DNA of 64,000 bases, taken from assembly GCF_014851685.1 (NCBI RefSeq), contig NZ_JACVAC010000004.1:186001-250000 (forward strand), given 5' to 3'. The notes beneath the pieces were generated by a model. It saw only the letters and a program-made list of their open reading frames with translations, made no database searches and was not told the origin of the DNA. Source of the DNA: Pseudomonas sp. PDM05 (GTDB lineage: Bacteria > Pseudomonadota > Gammaproteobacteria > Pseudomonadales > Pseudomonadaceae). Below are positions 41,521 through 51,553 of this stretch, piece after piece. Position numbers and translations under genes: made by a program. The first letter of the stretch is position 1. Each line of letters opens with the position of its first letter.

Positions 41521-42228
41521 CTGATCGAGCGTCGCCTGCAGCTTGAGCACCACCTCGTCCGGCACTTGCTTGTTGAGCGCCAGGTACAACTGCGCACTGT
41601 TGAAGCGCAGCACGGTCTTGAGGCCGGTGACGCCCACCTGGCGGGCGAGGTAGCGCCCGGCGGGATCGCCGGTGGCCCACAGGTCGATCTGGCCATCGAG
41701 CAGCTTTTGCGCATTGTCCTGGTCGCGCAATACCACTACCGGGTTGAGGCCCTGCTTCTCCAGGGTCTGGGCAATGGCATCGCCCTTGTACGCGCCGATC
41801 CTGTAACGGCGCGCGTGTTCCAGGTCAGTCAGTTGGATCTTGCTGTCGGCCTTGGCCAGCAGCACCCAATCGTCCGGACCGATGGGGCCGACCCATTTGA
41901 ACTGGGACTCGCGGTCCGGCAGGCGAGCCATCACGAATACGCCGTAGCCGGGTTTTTCCAGGGCGAGCTTGTAGATGCGCTCCCAAGGAAAACGTAGGGT
42001 CAGGTTGTAGGAAATGCCGGCACGCTTGAAGGTCTCGCGGACGATGTCCACGGCAATGCCTTCGATGTTCTCTTCCTTGGCGAAGTTCTTGCCGTTCTTC
42101 GCCATGTTGTACGGCGGGAAGTTTTCCGTCAGCAGCACCAGGGAGGTGTCGGACGGCTCCTCGGCGTGGGCAGAACCGGCCAAAAGAATGGAGGTACTGG
42201 CGAGGACGAGCAGAAGATCTTTGAACAT
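41473..42228 (-). CDS. Family 3 solute-binding periplasmic protein
   Basis: 251 aa. Signal peptide MFKDLLLVLASTSILLAGSA. The fold is SBP_bac_3: LTENFPPYNMAKNGK, GIAVDIVRETFKRAGI, and LLDGQIDLWATGDPAGRY. No transporter genes are adjacent, so it may be an orphan receptor or serve a carrier elsewhere. It lies 66 bases downstream of hisF on the same strand and may be the last gene of the his transcript. The ATG at 42226-42228 is chosen for the signal peptide. Confidence 0.85.
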   Translation of the reverse strand: MFKDLLLVLASTSILLAGSAHAEEPSDTSLVLLTENFPPYNMAKNGKNFAKEENIEGIAVDIVRETFKRAGISYNLTLRFPWERIYKLALEKPGYGVFVMARLPDRESQFKWVGPIGPDDWVLLAKADSKIQLTDLEHARRYRIGAYKGDAIAQTLEKQGLNPVVVLRDQDNAQKLLDGQIDLWATGDPAGRYLARQVGVTGLKTVLRFNSAQLYLALNKQVPDEVVLKLQATLDQLRRDGLIDEIMARYL

Positions 42229-42294
42229 GAAGGTTACCGGAATCCATGGCAAGCGCAGAGAGTGCCCCGCGCCTGCCATGGTGTCCAGCAGCGT

Positions 42295-43065
42295 TTAGCG
42301 AACGACGATACCGCGCGCCGCCATGTAGGCCTTGGCCTCGGGAACGGTGTATTCGCCAAAGTGGAAAATACTCGCCGCCAGTACCGCACTGGCGTGGCCT
42401 TCGATGACACCGTCGGCCAGATGTTGCAGGTTGCCGACGCCGCCGGAGGCGATCACCGGGATACCCAACGCATCGCTGATGGCGCGGGTTACGCCCAGGT
42501 CGAAGCCGTTTTTCATGCCGTCCTGGTCCATGCTGGTCAGCAGGATTTCACCGGCGCCCAGGCCTTCCATTTTCATCGCCCACTCCACCGCGTCCAGGCC
42601 GGTCGGCTTGCGACCGCCGTGGGTGAAGATCTCCCAGCGCGGGGTTTCGCCCGGGCCGGAGACTTTCTTGGCGTCGATGGCCACCACGATGCATTGCGAG
42701 CCGAAGTGCTGCGCGGCTTCGCCGACGAACTCCGGGTTGAACACGGCGGCGGTGTTGATCGAAACCTTGTCCGCACCGGCATTGAGCAGGTTGCGGATGT
42801 CTTGCACGGTACGCACGCCACCGCCCACGGTCAGCGGGATAAACACCTGGCTGGCCATGCGCTCGACGGTATGCAACGTGGTGTCGCGACCGTCGACGCT
42901 GGCGGTGATGTCGAGAAAGGTAATCTCGTCGGCACCTTGCTCATCGTAGCGACGGGCGATTTCCACCGGGTCGCCGGCGTCACGGATGTTCTCGAACTTG
43001 ACGCCCTTGACCACGCGACCGTTGTCGACGTCCAGGCAAGGGATGATGCGCTTGGCTAAAGCCAT
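42295..43065 (-). CDS. hisF: Imidazole glycerol phosphate synthase, cyclase subunit
   Basis: 256 aa (beta-alpha)8 barrel that with HisH forms IGP and AICAR from PRFAR and ammonia. Catalytic Asp in [15 protein letters not shown] (residue 11) and in [14 protein letters not shown] are present, as are phosphate-binding GGGVRT and ASGGVGN. Separated from hisA by a 79-base interval that contains a 40-base palindrome. Confidence 0.97.
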   Translation of the reverse strand: MALAKRIIPCLDVDNGRVVKGVKFENIRDAGDPVEIARRYDEQGADEITFLDITASVDGRDTTLHTVERMASQVFIPLTVGGGVRTVQDIRNLLNAGADKVSINTAAVFNPEFVGEAAQHFGSQCIVVAIDAKKVSGPGETPRWEIFTHGGRKPTGLDAVEWAMKMEGLGAGEILLTSMDQDGMKNGFDLGVTRAISDALGIPVIASGGVGNLQHLADGVIEGHASAVLAASIFHFGEYTVPEAKAYMAARGIVVR

Positions 43066-43099
43066 AGACTTAATCTCCGATTAAGAAGCTTTAAGCTAC

Positions 43100-43139
43100 A
43101 AGCGGCAAGTTAGAGCAGATCTGCTGTAACTTGCCGCTT
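43100..43139. repeat. 40-base near-perfect palindrome between hisA and hisF
   Basis: AAGCGGCAAGTTA-G-AGCAGA followed by its inverse TCTGCT-G-TAACTTGCCGCTT; only one G/G mismatch interrupts it. Flanking AAGCTT-like words belong to the same repeat family as 43913-43990. Likely an mRNA hairpin between the two cistrons. Confidence 0.85.
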
Positions 43140-43144
43140 GAAGC

Positions 43145-43894
43145 TTACGGCTTGGAGCTACTCGCGTAGGCGTCGCAGTAAGCCTGGGCTTCGGCGACGT
43201 CCAGGGTGCCTTCGTAGATTGCGCGGCCGGTGATCGCGCCGATGATGCCGGGGGCCTTGGCGTCCAGCAGCGACTTGATGTCACCCAGGTTGTGAATGCC
43301 GCCCGAAGCGATCACCGGGATTTTGGTCGCCGCAGCCAGCGCCGCAGTGAACGGCACGTTGCAGCCCTGCATCATGCCGTCTTTGGCGATGTCGGTATAA
43401 ACGATGGCAGAAACGCCGTCGGCTTCGAACTGCTTGGCCAGGTCGATCACCTGCACCGTGCTGATTTCAGCCCAGCCGTCGGTGGCGACGAAACCGTCCT
43501 TGGCGTCCAGGCCCACGATCACTTTGCCCGGGAACGCGCGGCAGGCTTCGGCGACGAAGGCCGGGTCTTTGACGGCCTTGGTGCCGATGATCACGTAGCT
43601 CACGCCGGCCTTGACGTAGTGCTCGATGGTTTCCAGGGAACGGATACCGCCACCGATCTGGATCGGCAGGTTCGGGTAGCGCTTGGCGATCGCCGTGACC
43701 ACTTCACCGTTCACCGGCTGGCCTTCAAAGGCGCCGTTCAGGTCCACCAGATGCAGACGACGGCAGCCCCCTTCCACCCATTTGGCAGCCATGCTCACCG
43801 GATCATCGGAGAACACGGTGGAGTCTTCCATGCGGCCTTGGCGCAGACGTACGCAGGCGCCGTCCTTGAGATCGATAGCGGGGATAATGAGCAT
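43145..43894 (-). CDS. hisA: ProFAR isomerase
   Basis: 249 aa. Barrel enzyme isomerising ProFAR to PRFAR. Catalytic Asp8 in IPAIDLKDG and Asp in [11 protein letters not shown] are visible, along with phosphate-binding GGGIRS and ASGGIHN. A few residues longer than the usual 243-245: the last codons (SSSKP and TAA) fall within the AAGCTCCAAGC-type repeat that also forms the palindrome, so the stop codon is supplied by the repeat. Confidence 0.96.
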
Positions 43895-43912
43895 GCTTTT
43901 CCTTCGTCAAAG

Positions 43913-43990
43913 AGCTGCAAGCTGCAAGCTATTAGCTGCAAGCAAGCACGCGTATCAATTCTTGCAGCTACAAGCTTGAAGCTTTCAGCT
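43913..43990. repeat. AGCTGCAAG-type inverted repeats between DUF2164 gene and hisA
   Basis: Several copies of the word AGCTGCAAGC and AGCTTGAAGC; AGCTGCAAG (43934-43942) pairs with CTTGCAGCT (43961-43969). It runs into the last codons of the DUF2164 gene. Same family as 43084-43147. Confidence 0.75.
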
Positions 43991-44245
43991 ACTTTTTTCT
44001 AAAGCCCACAGGTCGCTTTCGATGCTTTCGAAGCGCTCTTTGAGCAGCGTCTGTGCGTCGAAAATCGCCCTGTTGTAATAGTGCGGAGCAACTTCGGTGG
44101 TGAACAGTTCGAGGATCTCGGCGACCTCGAACGAACCCAGCTTCAGCTCGAAGCGATCTTCCATGAACCGCTTGATCTTGAGGGTAGCCTCACTCTCCTG
44201 TTCGGGCGTGAGGTTCAAGAGCGGCAACTTCGGCTTCTTGGCCAT
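43985..44245 (-). CDS. DUF2164 family protein
   Basis: 86 aa, cytosolic, mostly helical with many Glu and Lys (ESEATLKIKRFMEDRFELKL). It matches the DUF2164 layout including GSFEVAEILELFTTEVAPHYYN. It starts directly after the hisH stop codon (TAA then ATG), so it is a cistron of the his operon. No known role; a regulator or partner of the HisH-HisF reaction is possible but untested. Confidence 0.85.
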   Translation of the reverse strand: MAKKPKLPLLNLTPEQESEATLKIKRFMEDRFELKLGSFEVAEILELFTTEVAPHYYNRAIFDAQTLLKERFESIESDLWALEKSS

Positions 44246-44884
44246 TTACCAGCTTCCGTTCCAGGTGGCGAAGTTCTGCAGCAATTGCAGGCCATGGGTA
44301 TGGCTCTTCTCCGGGTGGAACTGCACGGCAAAGCGCGCACCTTCGGCCAGCGCGGCGGCGAAGTCGACGCCGTAGTGCCCGTCACCCACCACCTGGCCCG
44401 GGTTACCGGCGGCGATGTAGTAGCTGTGCACGAAGTAGAAACGCGCCAGGTCCGGGATGTCGTGCCACAGCGGGTGATCGACGGTCTGACTGACCTCGTT
44501 CCAGCCCATATGCGGCACTTTGAGGTGTGCGCCGTCTTCATGCAGGTCCTTGCCGAAGAACTTCACCTGGCCCGGGAACAGCCCGATGCAGTCGACGCCG
44601 TCGTTCTCTTCACTGCGATCGAGCAAGGCTTGCATGCCCACGCAGATGCCGAGGAACGGACGGTCCTGGCTGACTTCACGCACCAGGCTGTCGAAGCCCA
44701 GGCGGCGGATCTCGGCCATGCAATCGCGAATCGCGCCAACGCCGGGGAATACCACCCGGTCGGCTTCGCGAATCACGTCTGCGTCGCTGGTGATCAGCAC
44801 CTTGCCGGCACCTACGTGTTCGAGGGCCTTGGCCACCGAGTGCAGGTTACCCATGCCGTAATCGATAACCGCGACCGTCTGCAT
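44246..44884 (-). CDS. hisH: Imidazole glycerol phosphate synthase, glutaminase subunit
   Basis: 212 aa class I glutamine amidotransferase. The nucleophile Cys lies in [12 protein letters not shown], and the His-Glu pair in [14 protein letters not shown]. It supplies ammonia to HisF. The ATG shares its first base with the last base of the hisB stop (TAATG), giving tight coupling. Confidence 0.97.
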   Translation of the reverse strand: MQTVAVIDYGMGNLHSVAKALEHVGAGKVLITSDADVIREADRVVFPGVGAIRDCMAEIRRLGFDSLVREVSQDRPFLGICVGMQALLDRSEENDGVDCIGLFPGQVKFFGKDLHEDGAHLKVPHMGWNEVSQTVDHPLWHDIPDLARFYFVHSYYIAAGNPGQVVGDGHYGVDFAAALAEGARFAVQFHPEKSHTHGLQLLQNFATWNGSW

Positions 44885-45477
44885 TACAGGACGCCCTTGG
44901 TCGAGGGCATTTGCCCGGCCATGCGATCATCCAGCTCCACGGCCATGCGCAGGGCGCGGCCGAAAGCCTTGAACACGGTTTCGATCTGGTGGTGGGTGTT
45001 GGTGCCGCGCAGGTTGTCGATGTGCAGGCTGACAAGTGCGTGGTTGACGAAACCCTGGAAGAATTCCTGGAACAGGTCGACGTCAAAACCGCCCACGGTG
45101 GCGCGGGTGTAGGGCACGTGCATCTGCAGGCCTGGGCGGCCGGAGAAGTCGATGACCACACGCGACAGCGCTTCGTCCAGCGGGACATAGGCGTGGCCGT
45201 AGCGACGGATGCCTTTCTTGTCGCCGATGGCCTTGGCAAATGCCTGGCCGAGGGTGATGCCAACGTCTTCCACCGTGTGGTGGTCGTCGATGTGCAGGTC
45301 GCCCTTACTGACGATATCCAGGTCGATCAGCCCATGACGGGCGATCTGGTCCAGCATGTGCTCAAGAAAAGGTACACCGATATCAAATCGGGCCTTTCCG
45401 GTGCCATCCAGGTTGATCGAGGCTTTGATCTGGGTTTCCAGAGTGTCGCGCTCGACGGACGCCTTACGTTCGGCCAT
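44884..45477 (-). CDS. hisB: Imidazoleglycerol-phosphate dehydratase
   Basis: 197 aa, the monofunctional bacterial type without the HisB phosphatase domain. Metal-binding motifs [36 protein letters not shown], and [11 protein letters not shown] with [13 protein letters not shown] are visible. ATG at 45475-45477 with GGAG six bases upstream; a GTG one codon earlier is in frame. First gene of the hisB-hisH-DUF2164-hisA-hisF unit. Confidence 0.97.
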   Translation of the reverse strand: MAERKASVERDTLETQIKASINLDGTGKARFDIGVPFLEHMLDQIARHGLIDLDIVSKGDLHIDDHHTVEDVGITLGQAFAKAIGDKKGIRRYGHAYVPLDEALSRVVIDFSGRPGLQMHVPYTRATVGGFDVDLFQEFFQGFVNHALVSLHIDNLRGTNTHHQIETVFKAFGRALRMAVELDDRMAGQMPSTKGVL

Positions 45478-45597
45478 CACCAGCTCCGCAAAATCATTGG
45501 GCGAAAAAGGCAGCCATTATAGGGGCGCGGGCGCCAAACAGAAACATCGGAGGGGATAAGACTGATGGAGTGTCGAGGATAGACATGTGCATACAAC

Positions 45598-45684
45598 TGT
45601 GGGAGCTGGCTTGCCTGCGATGCGGGCACCTCGGTCACTCAGACAGACCGAGGTGATGCTATCGCGGGCGAGCCCTCTCCCACA
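45598..45684. repeat. REPIN-type doublet with one diverged arm
   Basis: Left arm GTGGGAGCTGGCTTGCCTGC; the right arm reads GCGGGCGAGCCCTCTCCCAC and has several changes. Spacer words CACCTCGGTC and GACCGAGGTG pair. Confidence 0.8.
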
Positions 45685-45698
45685 GGGTTTTTGCGGTA

Positions 45699-47360
45699 TT
45701 AGTGGAACAGTACCGCCGTCTTCTGCAGGGTCACCCACACACCCCACGCCAACGGAATACCGACGACCAGCCACGCGGCAATCGCCAATGGCACGGTGCC
45801 GGGCGCTGCTTTCCATTCCAGGGAAGTGGTGGCGTCCGCGCCTTTGTCATGCCCCAGCGCCTGCTCGGCCGCCAGTTCGGCGTCGGTCATGAAGTACTTG
45901 TCCGCCACCGGGCGGACCAGCATGTTGCAGACAAACCCCAGCACCAGCAGGCCGGCGAGGATATACAAGGTGATGTCGTAGGCCGCGGCACGTTCAACGC
46001 CGATGCTCAGTTGATATTCACGCAGGTAGTTCACCAGCACCGGGCCCAATACGCCCGCCGCAGCCCATGCGGTCAGCAGGCGACCGTGGATCGCGCCGAC
46101 CATCTGCGTACCGAACAAGTCGGCCAGGTAAGCCGGAACCGTCGCAAAGCCACCGCCGTACATCGACAGGATGATGCAGAACGCCGCCACAAACAGCGCC
46201 ACGTTGCCCAGGTGCCCCAGGTTCGGGATCAGCGCGTACAGGGCAAAGCCCAGGGCGAAAAACACGAAGTAGGTATTTTTACGGCCCAGGTAGTCGGAGA
46301 ACGACGCCCAGAAGAACCGGCCACCGATGTTGAACAAGCTCAACAGCCCGGTGAAGCCCGCCGCGATGGCGGCGATGGACGCCAGTTGACCCGCATCCAG
46401 CTGGCCGAACGGCACATCCACGCCCAGCAATTTGCCGCCGAACACTTCCTGCAGCAGTGGCGAAGCCATGCCGAGGATACCGATACCGGCGGACACGTTC
46501 AGGCACAGCACCAGCCACACCAGACGGAATTGCGGGGTCTTCCACGCCACATTCACGTGCACGTGACGGTGGGTGATCATCGCATTGCTGGCTTTTTTCG
46601 CCGGCGCGGTCCAGCCCTCAGGCTTCCAGCCGGTCGGCGGTACGCGGTAGGACAAGGCACCGCCGATCATGAACACGAAATAAATCGCCGCCATCACCAG
46701 GAAGCTCTGCCATACCCCCACGCTGTCGGGCGTGGCGAAGTGGCCCATCAAGGCTGCCGCCAACGGGGCGCCCACCATCGCGCCGCCGCCGAAGCCCATG
46801 ATCGCCATGCCGGTCGCCATGCCGCGCTTGTCCGGGAACCACTTGATCAGGGTCGACACGGGCGAGATGTAACCCAGGCCCAGGCCAATGCCGCCAATCA
46901 CGCCGGAACCGATCCACATCAGCCAGATCTGGTGGGTGTAGATACCCAACGCCGAGATCAGCAGGCCGCCACACCAGCACAGCGCCGATACGACACCGGC
47001 CTTGCGAGGCCCGGCATGTTCCAGCCAGCCGCCCCAGATCGCTGCCGAGCAGCCCAGGAAAATGAAGAACAGGGTGTAGATCCAGCCCAGCATGGAAATG
47101 GGCCAGTCGCATTGGGACGAGAAGACTTGGGTGATAAAGCTCATGTCCGGCGCGCAGGCCAACGGCTTGGTGATCCCCAGCGCCTTCGACAACGGCAGCC
47201 AGAACACCGAAAAACCGTAGGCCATGCCGATGCACAGGTGGATAGCCAGCGCGGCCGGCGGGACCAGCCAGCGGTTGAAGCCCGGCTTGGCGATGATGCG
47301 TTCCTTGGACAGGAACGCAGGCTGTGCGGCAGTTAAAGCTGCCGCAGTGCTTGTGCTCAT
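45699..47360 (-). CDS. MFS transporter, oxalate/formate antiporter (OFA) family
   Basis: 553 aa with about 12-14 hydrophobic segments. The OFA pattern is seen in an N-terminal IHLCIGMAYGFSVFWLPL, the MFS loop GWLEHAGPRKA, and a long GYISPVSTLIKWFPDKRGMA. Family members exchange mono- or dicarboxylates such as oxalate/formate; many pseudomonad members have unknown substrates. No oxalate-degrading gene lies beside it. Single gene between his and asmA. Confidence 0.88.
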   Translation of the reverse strand: MSTSTAAALTAAQPAFLSKERIIAKPGFNRWLVPPAALAIHLCIGMAYGFSVFWLPLSKALGITKPLACAPDMSFITQVFSSQCDWPISMLGWIYTLFFIFLGCSAAIWGGWLEHAGPRKAGVVSALCWCGGLLISALGIYTHQIWLMWIGSGVIGGIGLGLGYISPVSTLIKWFPDKRGMATGMAIMGFGGGAMVGAPLAAALMGHFATPDSVGVWQSFLVMAAIYFVFMIGGALSYRVPPTGWKPEGWTAPAKKASNAMITHRHVHVNVAWKTPQFRLVWLVLCLNVSAGIGILGMASPLLQEVFGGKLLGVDVPFGQLDAGQLASIAAIAAGFTGLLSLFNIGGRFFWASFSDYLGRKNTYFVFFALGFALYALIPNLGHLGNVALFVAAFCIILSMYGGGFATVPAYLADLFGTQMVGAIHGRLLTAWAAAGVLGPVLVNYLREYQLSIGVERAAAYDITLYILAGLLVLGFVCNMLVRPVADKYFMTDAELAAEQALGHDKGADATTSLEWKAAPGTVPLAIAAWLVVGIPLAWGVWVTLQKTAVLFH

Positions 47361-47686
47361 TGGTGTTTCCCCCAGTTGTTAGTATGTGTTCGTCAGGCGC
47401 TCTCTCCCTCGGCCTTGCACGCAAAGCGTTGGCCGTTGTTTTGAGTCAAGCTCCATTTGATGCGCGACGTTGTGTCGCAGAAGGCAGACGAACCCGCGCA
47501 GATTAGCACCTGTGAATGCCAGAAAAACCAAACTGACATCACCTTTTTCGGGTTATCTGTTTTATTTGACGCCAAAATCCCGTTTTGCTGGGCGTGGATA
47601 CAATGTAACGATCGGCGAACTGACGTACGGTTACCGGCGGTATACTCTTCGGCTAAATTTTAATCTCGACATACAAGGACTCGCCC
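47361..47686. other. Divergent control region of the OFA transporter and asmA
   Basis: 326 bases with no convincing gene. AT content rises towards the right. A good -10 hexamer TATACT at 47641-47646 probably serves asmA; the -35 is weak. I see no palindrome of note. Confidence 0.5.
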
Positions 47687-49909
47687 ATGAAAGCGTTCGG
47701 CAAAATCCTGGGTCTGGTACTTCTCGGGCTGTTGCTGATCATTGTGGCGCTGGGCTTTGCCCTGACCCACCTCTTCGATCCCAACGACTATAAAGACGAG
47801 ATCCGCCAGATTGCCCGCGACAAGGCCCACATCGAGCTGACGCTCAATGGCGACATCGGCTGGAGCCTGTTCCCCTGGCTCGGCCTTGAGCTGCACGAAG
47901 CCAGCGTGGCGACCCTGACCACTCCGACACAACCGTTCGCCGACCTGCAAATGCTCGGCCTGTCGGTGCGCGTGCTGCCGCTGCTGCGCCGCGAAGTGCA
48001 GATGAGCGATGTGCGCGTCGAAGGCCTGAACCTGCGCCTCAACCGCGACAAGCAGGGCCACGGCAACTGGGAAGACATCGGCAAGACCGCACCGGTCGCC
48101 AGCACCGAAGCGCCTGCCACTGCGCCCGCGCCTGCCGAGCCGGCGCCCGAGGCCAAGCCGGAGAAGCCGCCGCAGCCGATCCGCCTGGACATCGACAGCC
48201 TGACCATCAACAACGCCCGCGTGGAATACAACGACGAGCAGACCGGCAAGCAATTCAGTGCTGAAAGTATCCAGCTGAGCGCCGGTGCGATTCACGATGG
48301 CGCGAGCATTCCGGTGAAGCTCACCGCATTCTTCGGCAGCAACCAGCCAGTGATGCGCGTCAAGACCGAGCTCAATGGCAACCTGCGCATCCAACGTGCG
48401 CTCAAGCGCTACCAGTTCGAAGACATGCGCCTGAGCGGCGAGGCCACCGGCGAGCCGCTGCAAGGCAAGACCGTGACGTTCTCCACCCAAGGGCAGATTT
48501 TGGTGGACTTGGCGGCGAACATCGCCGAATGGACCAACTTGAAACTGTCGGCCAACCAACTGCGCGCCCTGGGCGAGCTGAAGGTCAACGACCTGGACAA
48601 GACGGCCCAACTGAACGGCGCCCTGTCCATCGCCCAATTTGACCTGGCCAAGTTCCTCGACAGCGTGGGCAACCCATTGCCAGCGATGGCCGAGGGCAGC
48701 CTGAGCAAGGTCGAGCTGGTCAGCCGCCTGGCGGGTACGCCCACCAGCGTGGTCCTCGACGACCTGAACCTGAAGGTCGATGGCAGCACCTTCACCGGGC
48801 GCATTGCCGTGGATGACTTCGCCAGGCAATCGCTGCGGGTCCAGCTCAAGGGCGATACGTTCAACGTCGACAATTACCTGCCGGCCAAGTCCGAAGCCGC
48901 CAAAGGCGCAACCGCCGCACGCCAGGCCGAAGTGCAGAACAGCGAAGCCGGGGCCATGGCCGCCGGTGGCACCACGCCGCTGCCGGACGCGCCCACCAAA
49001 GGCGCCTGGAGCACCGACAAGCTGCTGCCCGTGGCACGCCTGCGCGCGCTGGACGTGAATGCCGACCTGGCCTTCGGCCAATTGACCTTGAGCAAGCTGC
49101 CGATCCAGAACGCGGTGCTCAAAGCCTCCGGCATCGACGGTCAACTCAAGCTCAGCACCCTGAGCGGCAGCCTCTACAACGGCTCTTTCCAGGCAACCGG
49201 CAACCTTGACGTGCGCCAGGATATTCCTGTGTTGGCGCTGCAAAGCCAGATCAGGCAAGTGCCGGTCGAGCGCATCCTGCAAGCCCAGGGGCAAACGCCG
49301 CCGGTGAAGGGCCAGGTCACCCTCGACAGCAACCTCAGCGGCCGCGGCAACAGCCAGAAAGCCCTGATCGACAGCCTCAACGGCACCGCCAGCTTTGTGA
49401 TCAACAACGGCGTGCTGCTCAACGCCAACCTCGAACAACAGCTATGCACCGGCATCGCCCTGCTCAACCGCAAGACCCTGAGCAGCGCACCGCAAGGCAA
49501 GGACACGCCGTTCCAGGAACTGCGTGGCAACCTGACCTTGCGCAACGGCGTCGCCAGCAACCCGGACCTGAAAGTGCGCATCCCGGGCCTGACGGTCAAC
49601 GGCAACGGCGACATCGACCTGCGTGTGCTGGGCATGGACTACCGCGTGGGCATCCTCGTCGAAGGCGACCAGCGCGAAGTGCCGGACCCGGCCTGCCAGG
49701 TGGGCGCCAACTTCCAGGGGATCGAAGTGCCGCTGCGCTGCCGTGGCCCGCTGGAACTCGGCGCCAAGGCTTGCCGCCTGGACAAGGACGGCCTCGGCCA
49801 GGTCGCTATCAAAGCCGCCGGCAACAAGCTCAGCGACAAACTTGAAGAGAAGCTCGACAAGGTCAACCCGCAGCTCAAAGACGCGCTCAAAGGTCTGTTC
49901 AAACGATGA
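47687..49909 (+). CDS. asmA: AsmA family protein
   Basis: 740 aa. One N-terminal membrane helix (FGKILGLVLLGLLLIIVALGF) anchors a long periplasmic beta-rich body with AsmA domain ends: LFDPNDYKDEIRQIARDKA, LTLNGDIGWSLFPWLGLEL at the start and the LNGTASFVINNGVLLNANLE motif near residue 570. AsmA-type proteins are now seen as bridges for phospholipid transport to the outer membrane (known for relatives such as YhdP/TamB). A Pro/Ala-rich linker lies near residue 150. It overlaps mutY by four bases. Confidence 0.93.
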   Translation: MKAFGKILGLVLLGLLLIIVALGFALTHLFDPNDYKDEIRQIARDKAHIELTLNGDIGWSLFPWLGLELHEASVATLTTPTQPFADLQMLGLSVRVLPLLRREVQMSDVRVEGLNLRLNRDKQGHGNWEDIGKTAPVASTEAPATAPAPAEPAPEAKPEKPPQPIRLDIDSLTINNARVEYNDEQTGKQFSAESIQLSAGAIHDGASIPVKLTAFFGSNQPVMRVKTELNGNLRIQRALKRYQFEDMRLSGEATGEPLQGKTVTFSTQGQILVDLAANIAEWTNLKLSANQLRALGELKVNDLDKTAQLNGALSIAQFDLAKFLDSVGNPLPAMAEGSLSKVELVSRLAGTPTSVVLDDLNLKVDGSTFTGRIAVDDFARQSLRVQLKGDTFNVDNYLPAKSEAAKGATAARQAEVQNSEAGAMAAGGTTPLPDAPTKGAWSTDKLLPVARLRALDVNADLAFGQLTLSKLPIQNAVLKASGIDGQLKLSTLSGSLYNGSFQATGNLDVRQDIPVLALQSQIRQVPVERILQAQGQTPPVKGQVTLDSNLSGRGNSQKALIDSLNGTASFVINNGVLLNANLEQQLCTGIALLNRKTLSSAPQGKDTPFQELRGNLTLRNGVASNPDLKVRIPGLTVNGNGDIDLRVLGMDYRVGILVEGDQREVPDPACQVGANFQGIEVPLRCRGPLELGAKACRLDKDGLGQVAIKAAGNKLSDKLEEKLDKVNPQLKDALKGLFKR

Positions 49910-50973
49910 GAAACGAGCAGTTTTCAACGGCGGTGCTGGATTGGTACGACCGCCACGGTCGCCACGACCTGCCCTGGCAACAGGGCATCACGCCTTATCG
50001 GGTGTGGGTCTCGGAGATCATGCTGCAACAGACCCAGGTCAGCACCGTGCTGAATTATTTCGACCGTTTCATGGCCTCGCTGCCGACGGTCGAAGCCCTG
50101 GCCGCCGCACCGGAAGACGAGGTGCTGCATTTGTGGACCGGCCTGGGCTACTACACCCGCGCACGCAACCTGCAAAAGACCGCAAAGATTGTGGTGGCCG
50201 ACTATGGCGGCGAGTTTCCCCGGGACGTGGAAAAACTCACTGAGCTGCCGGGCATCGGCCTGTCTACCGCCGGCGCAATCGCGAGCCTGAGCATGGGCCT
50301 GCGCGCACCGATCCTCGACGGCAACGTCAAGCGCGTGCTGGCACGCTTTACCGCGCAAGAGGGCTACCCGGGCGAACCCAAGGTCGCCAAGCAGCTGTGG
50401 GCCACGGCAGAGCGTTTCACCCCCCATGATCGCGTCAACGCCTACACCCAGGCGATGATGGACATGGGCGCCACCCTCTGCACCCGCAGCAAACCCAGCT
50501 GCCTGCTGTGCCCGCTGGAAAAAGGCTGCGAAGCCCACATGCTCGGCCTGGAGACCCGCTACCCGATCCCCAAGCCGCGCAAGACCATCCCGCAAAAGCG
50601 CACGCTGATGCCGATGCTGGCGAACGCCGAGGGCGCGATCCTGCTTTACCGCCGCCCATCGACGGGGCTCTGGGGTGGGCTGTGGAGCTTGCCGGAACTG
50701 GACGACCTGCAAGACCTGGAACACCTCGCCCACCAGCACGCGCTCGAACTGGGCAAGCAACAGGAACTGCCGGGGCTGGTCCACACCTTCAGCCATTTCC
50801 AGCTGGCCATCGAACCCTGGCTGGTGCGGGTCGAGGAATCCGCCCATCACGTGGCCGAGGCCGACTGGCTCTGGTATAACCTCGCCACCCCGCCGCGCCT
50901 GGGCCTTGCCGCCCCGGTCAAGAAACTGCTGAAGCGCGCGGCCGATGTTTTGAATGCAGGAGTGTCGTCATGA
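49906..50973 (+). CDS. mutY: Adenine DNA glycosylase MutY
   Basis: 355 aa. Removes A mispaired with 8-oxoG. Catalytic Glu37 in [14 protein letters not shown], helix-hairpin-helix [14 protein letters not shown] with the following Asp in LDGNVKRVL, and the 4Fe-4S cysteines [19 protein letters not shown]-terminal NUDIX-like domain ([11 protein letters not shown] onward) recognises 8-oxoG. Starts inside the asmA stop (ATGA) and ends inside the yggX start. Confidence 0.97.
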   Translation: MRNEQFSTAVLDWYDRHGRHDLPWQQGITPYRVWVSEIMLQQTQVSTVLNYFDRFMASLPTVEALAAAPEDEVLHLWTGLGYYTRARNLQKTAKIVVADYGGEFPRDVEKLTELPGIGLSTAGAIASLSMGLRAPILDGNVKRVLARFTAQEGYPGEPKVAKQLWATAERFTPHDRVNAYTQAMMDMGATLCTRSKPSCLLCPLEKGCEAHMLGLETRYPIPKPRKTIPQKRTLMPMLANAEGAILLYRRPSTGLWGGLWSLPELDDLQDLEHLAHQHALELGKQQELPGLVHTFSHFQLAIEPWLVRVEESAHHVAEADWLWYNLATPPRLGLAAPVKKLLKRAADVLNAGVSS

Positions 50974-51242
50974 CCCGCACCGTAATGTGCCGCAAGTACA
51001 AAGAAGAACTGCCAGGCCTGGAACGCCCTCCGTACCCAGGCGCCAAGGGCCAGGACATTTACGAGCATGTCTCTGCCAACGCCTGGGGCGACTGGTTGAA
51101 ACACCAGACCCTGCTGATCAACGAAAAACGCCTGAACATGATGAACGCCGAAGACCGCAAGTACCTGGCAGGCGAGATGGACAAGTTCTTTTCCGGCGAG
51201 GATTACGCCAAGGCCGACGGCTACGTGCCACCTGCTCAATAA
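50970..51242 (+). CDS. yggX: Fe(2+)-trafficking protein YggX
   Basis: 90 aa. Cys7 in [17 protein letters not shown], the [13 protein letters not shown] and [25 protein letters not shown] motif (in pieces) are typical. It protects Fe-S enzymes such as MutY, which fits the coupled mutY-yggX pair. ATGA overlap with mutY. Confidence 0.97.
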   Translation: MTRTVMCRKYKEELPGLERPPYPGAKGQDIYEHVSANAWGDWLKHQTLLINEKRLNMMNAEDRKYLAGEMDKFFSGEDYAKADGYVPPAQ

Positions 51243-51306
51243 TTGATCAAAAACCGGGGTCGGCACGTAAGCGACGGTAATAATTAAATATTTTTTGAAA
51301 ACTTGC

Positions 51307-51335
51307 TTGACGACCCCCTGAAAAACCCGTTTAAT
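51307..51335 (+). promoter_or_regulatory. sigma70 promoter of tRNA-Phe
   Basis: TTGACG (51307-51312), 17-base spacer, TTTAAT (51330-51335), followed by a GC-rich discriminator (GCGCCCC), typical of stable-RNA genes. Confidence 0.8.
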
Positions 51336-51345
51336 GCGCCCCGTT

Positions 51346-51421
51346 GCCCAGATAGCTCAGTCGGTAGAGCAGGGGATTGAAAATCCCCGTGTCGGCGGTT
51401 CGATTCCGTCTCTGGGCACCA
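51346..51421 (+). tRNA. tRNA-Phe (GAA)
   Basis: 76 bases. Acceptor GCCCAGA pairs with TCTGGGC; D-arm GCTCAGTCGGTAGAGC; anticodon stem GGGGA/TCCCC around TTGAAAA giving GAA; T-arm with GGTTCGATTCC; CCA is encoded at the 3' end. The same tRNA follows yggX in other pseudomonads. Confidence 0.98.
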
Positions 51422-51465
51422 CTAATTAGTTTTAGGTGGTGCGAACATCATCTGAAACACACAAG

Positions 51466-51489
51466 AAACCCGCCTAGTGCGGGTTTTTT
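51466..51489 (+). terminator. Terminator of tRNA-Phe
   Basis: AAACCCGC-CTAGT-GCGGGTTT hairpin with a run of six T residues, 45 bases after the tRNA. Confidence 0.9.
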
Positions 51490-51553
51490 GTTGCCCGGGA
51501 TTTATTGAGCTGCATCGGAGCAACCTCTGTCGCCCCGAAGCCCGTCATCTCAA

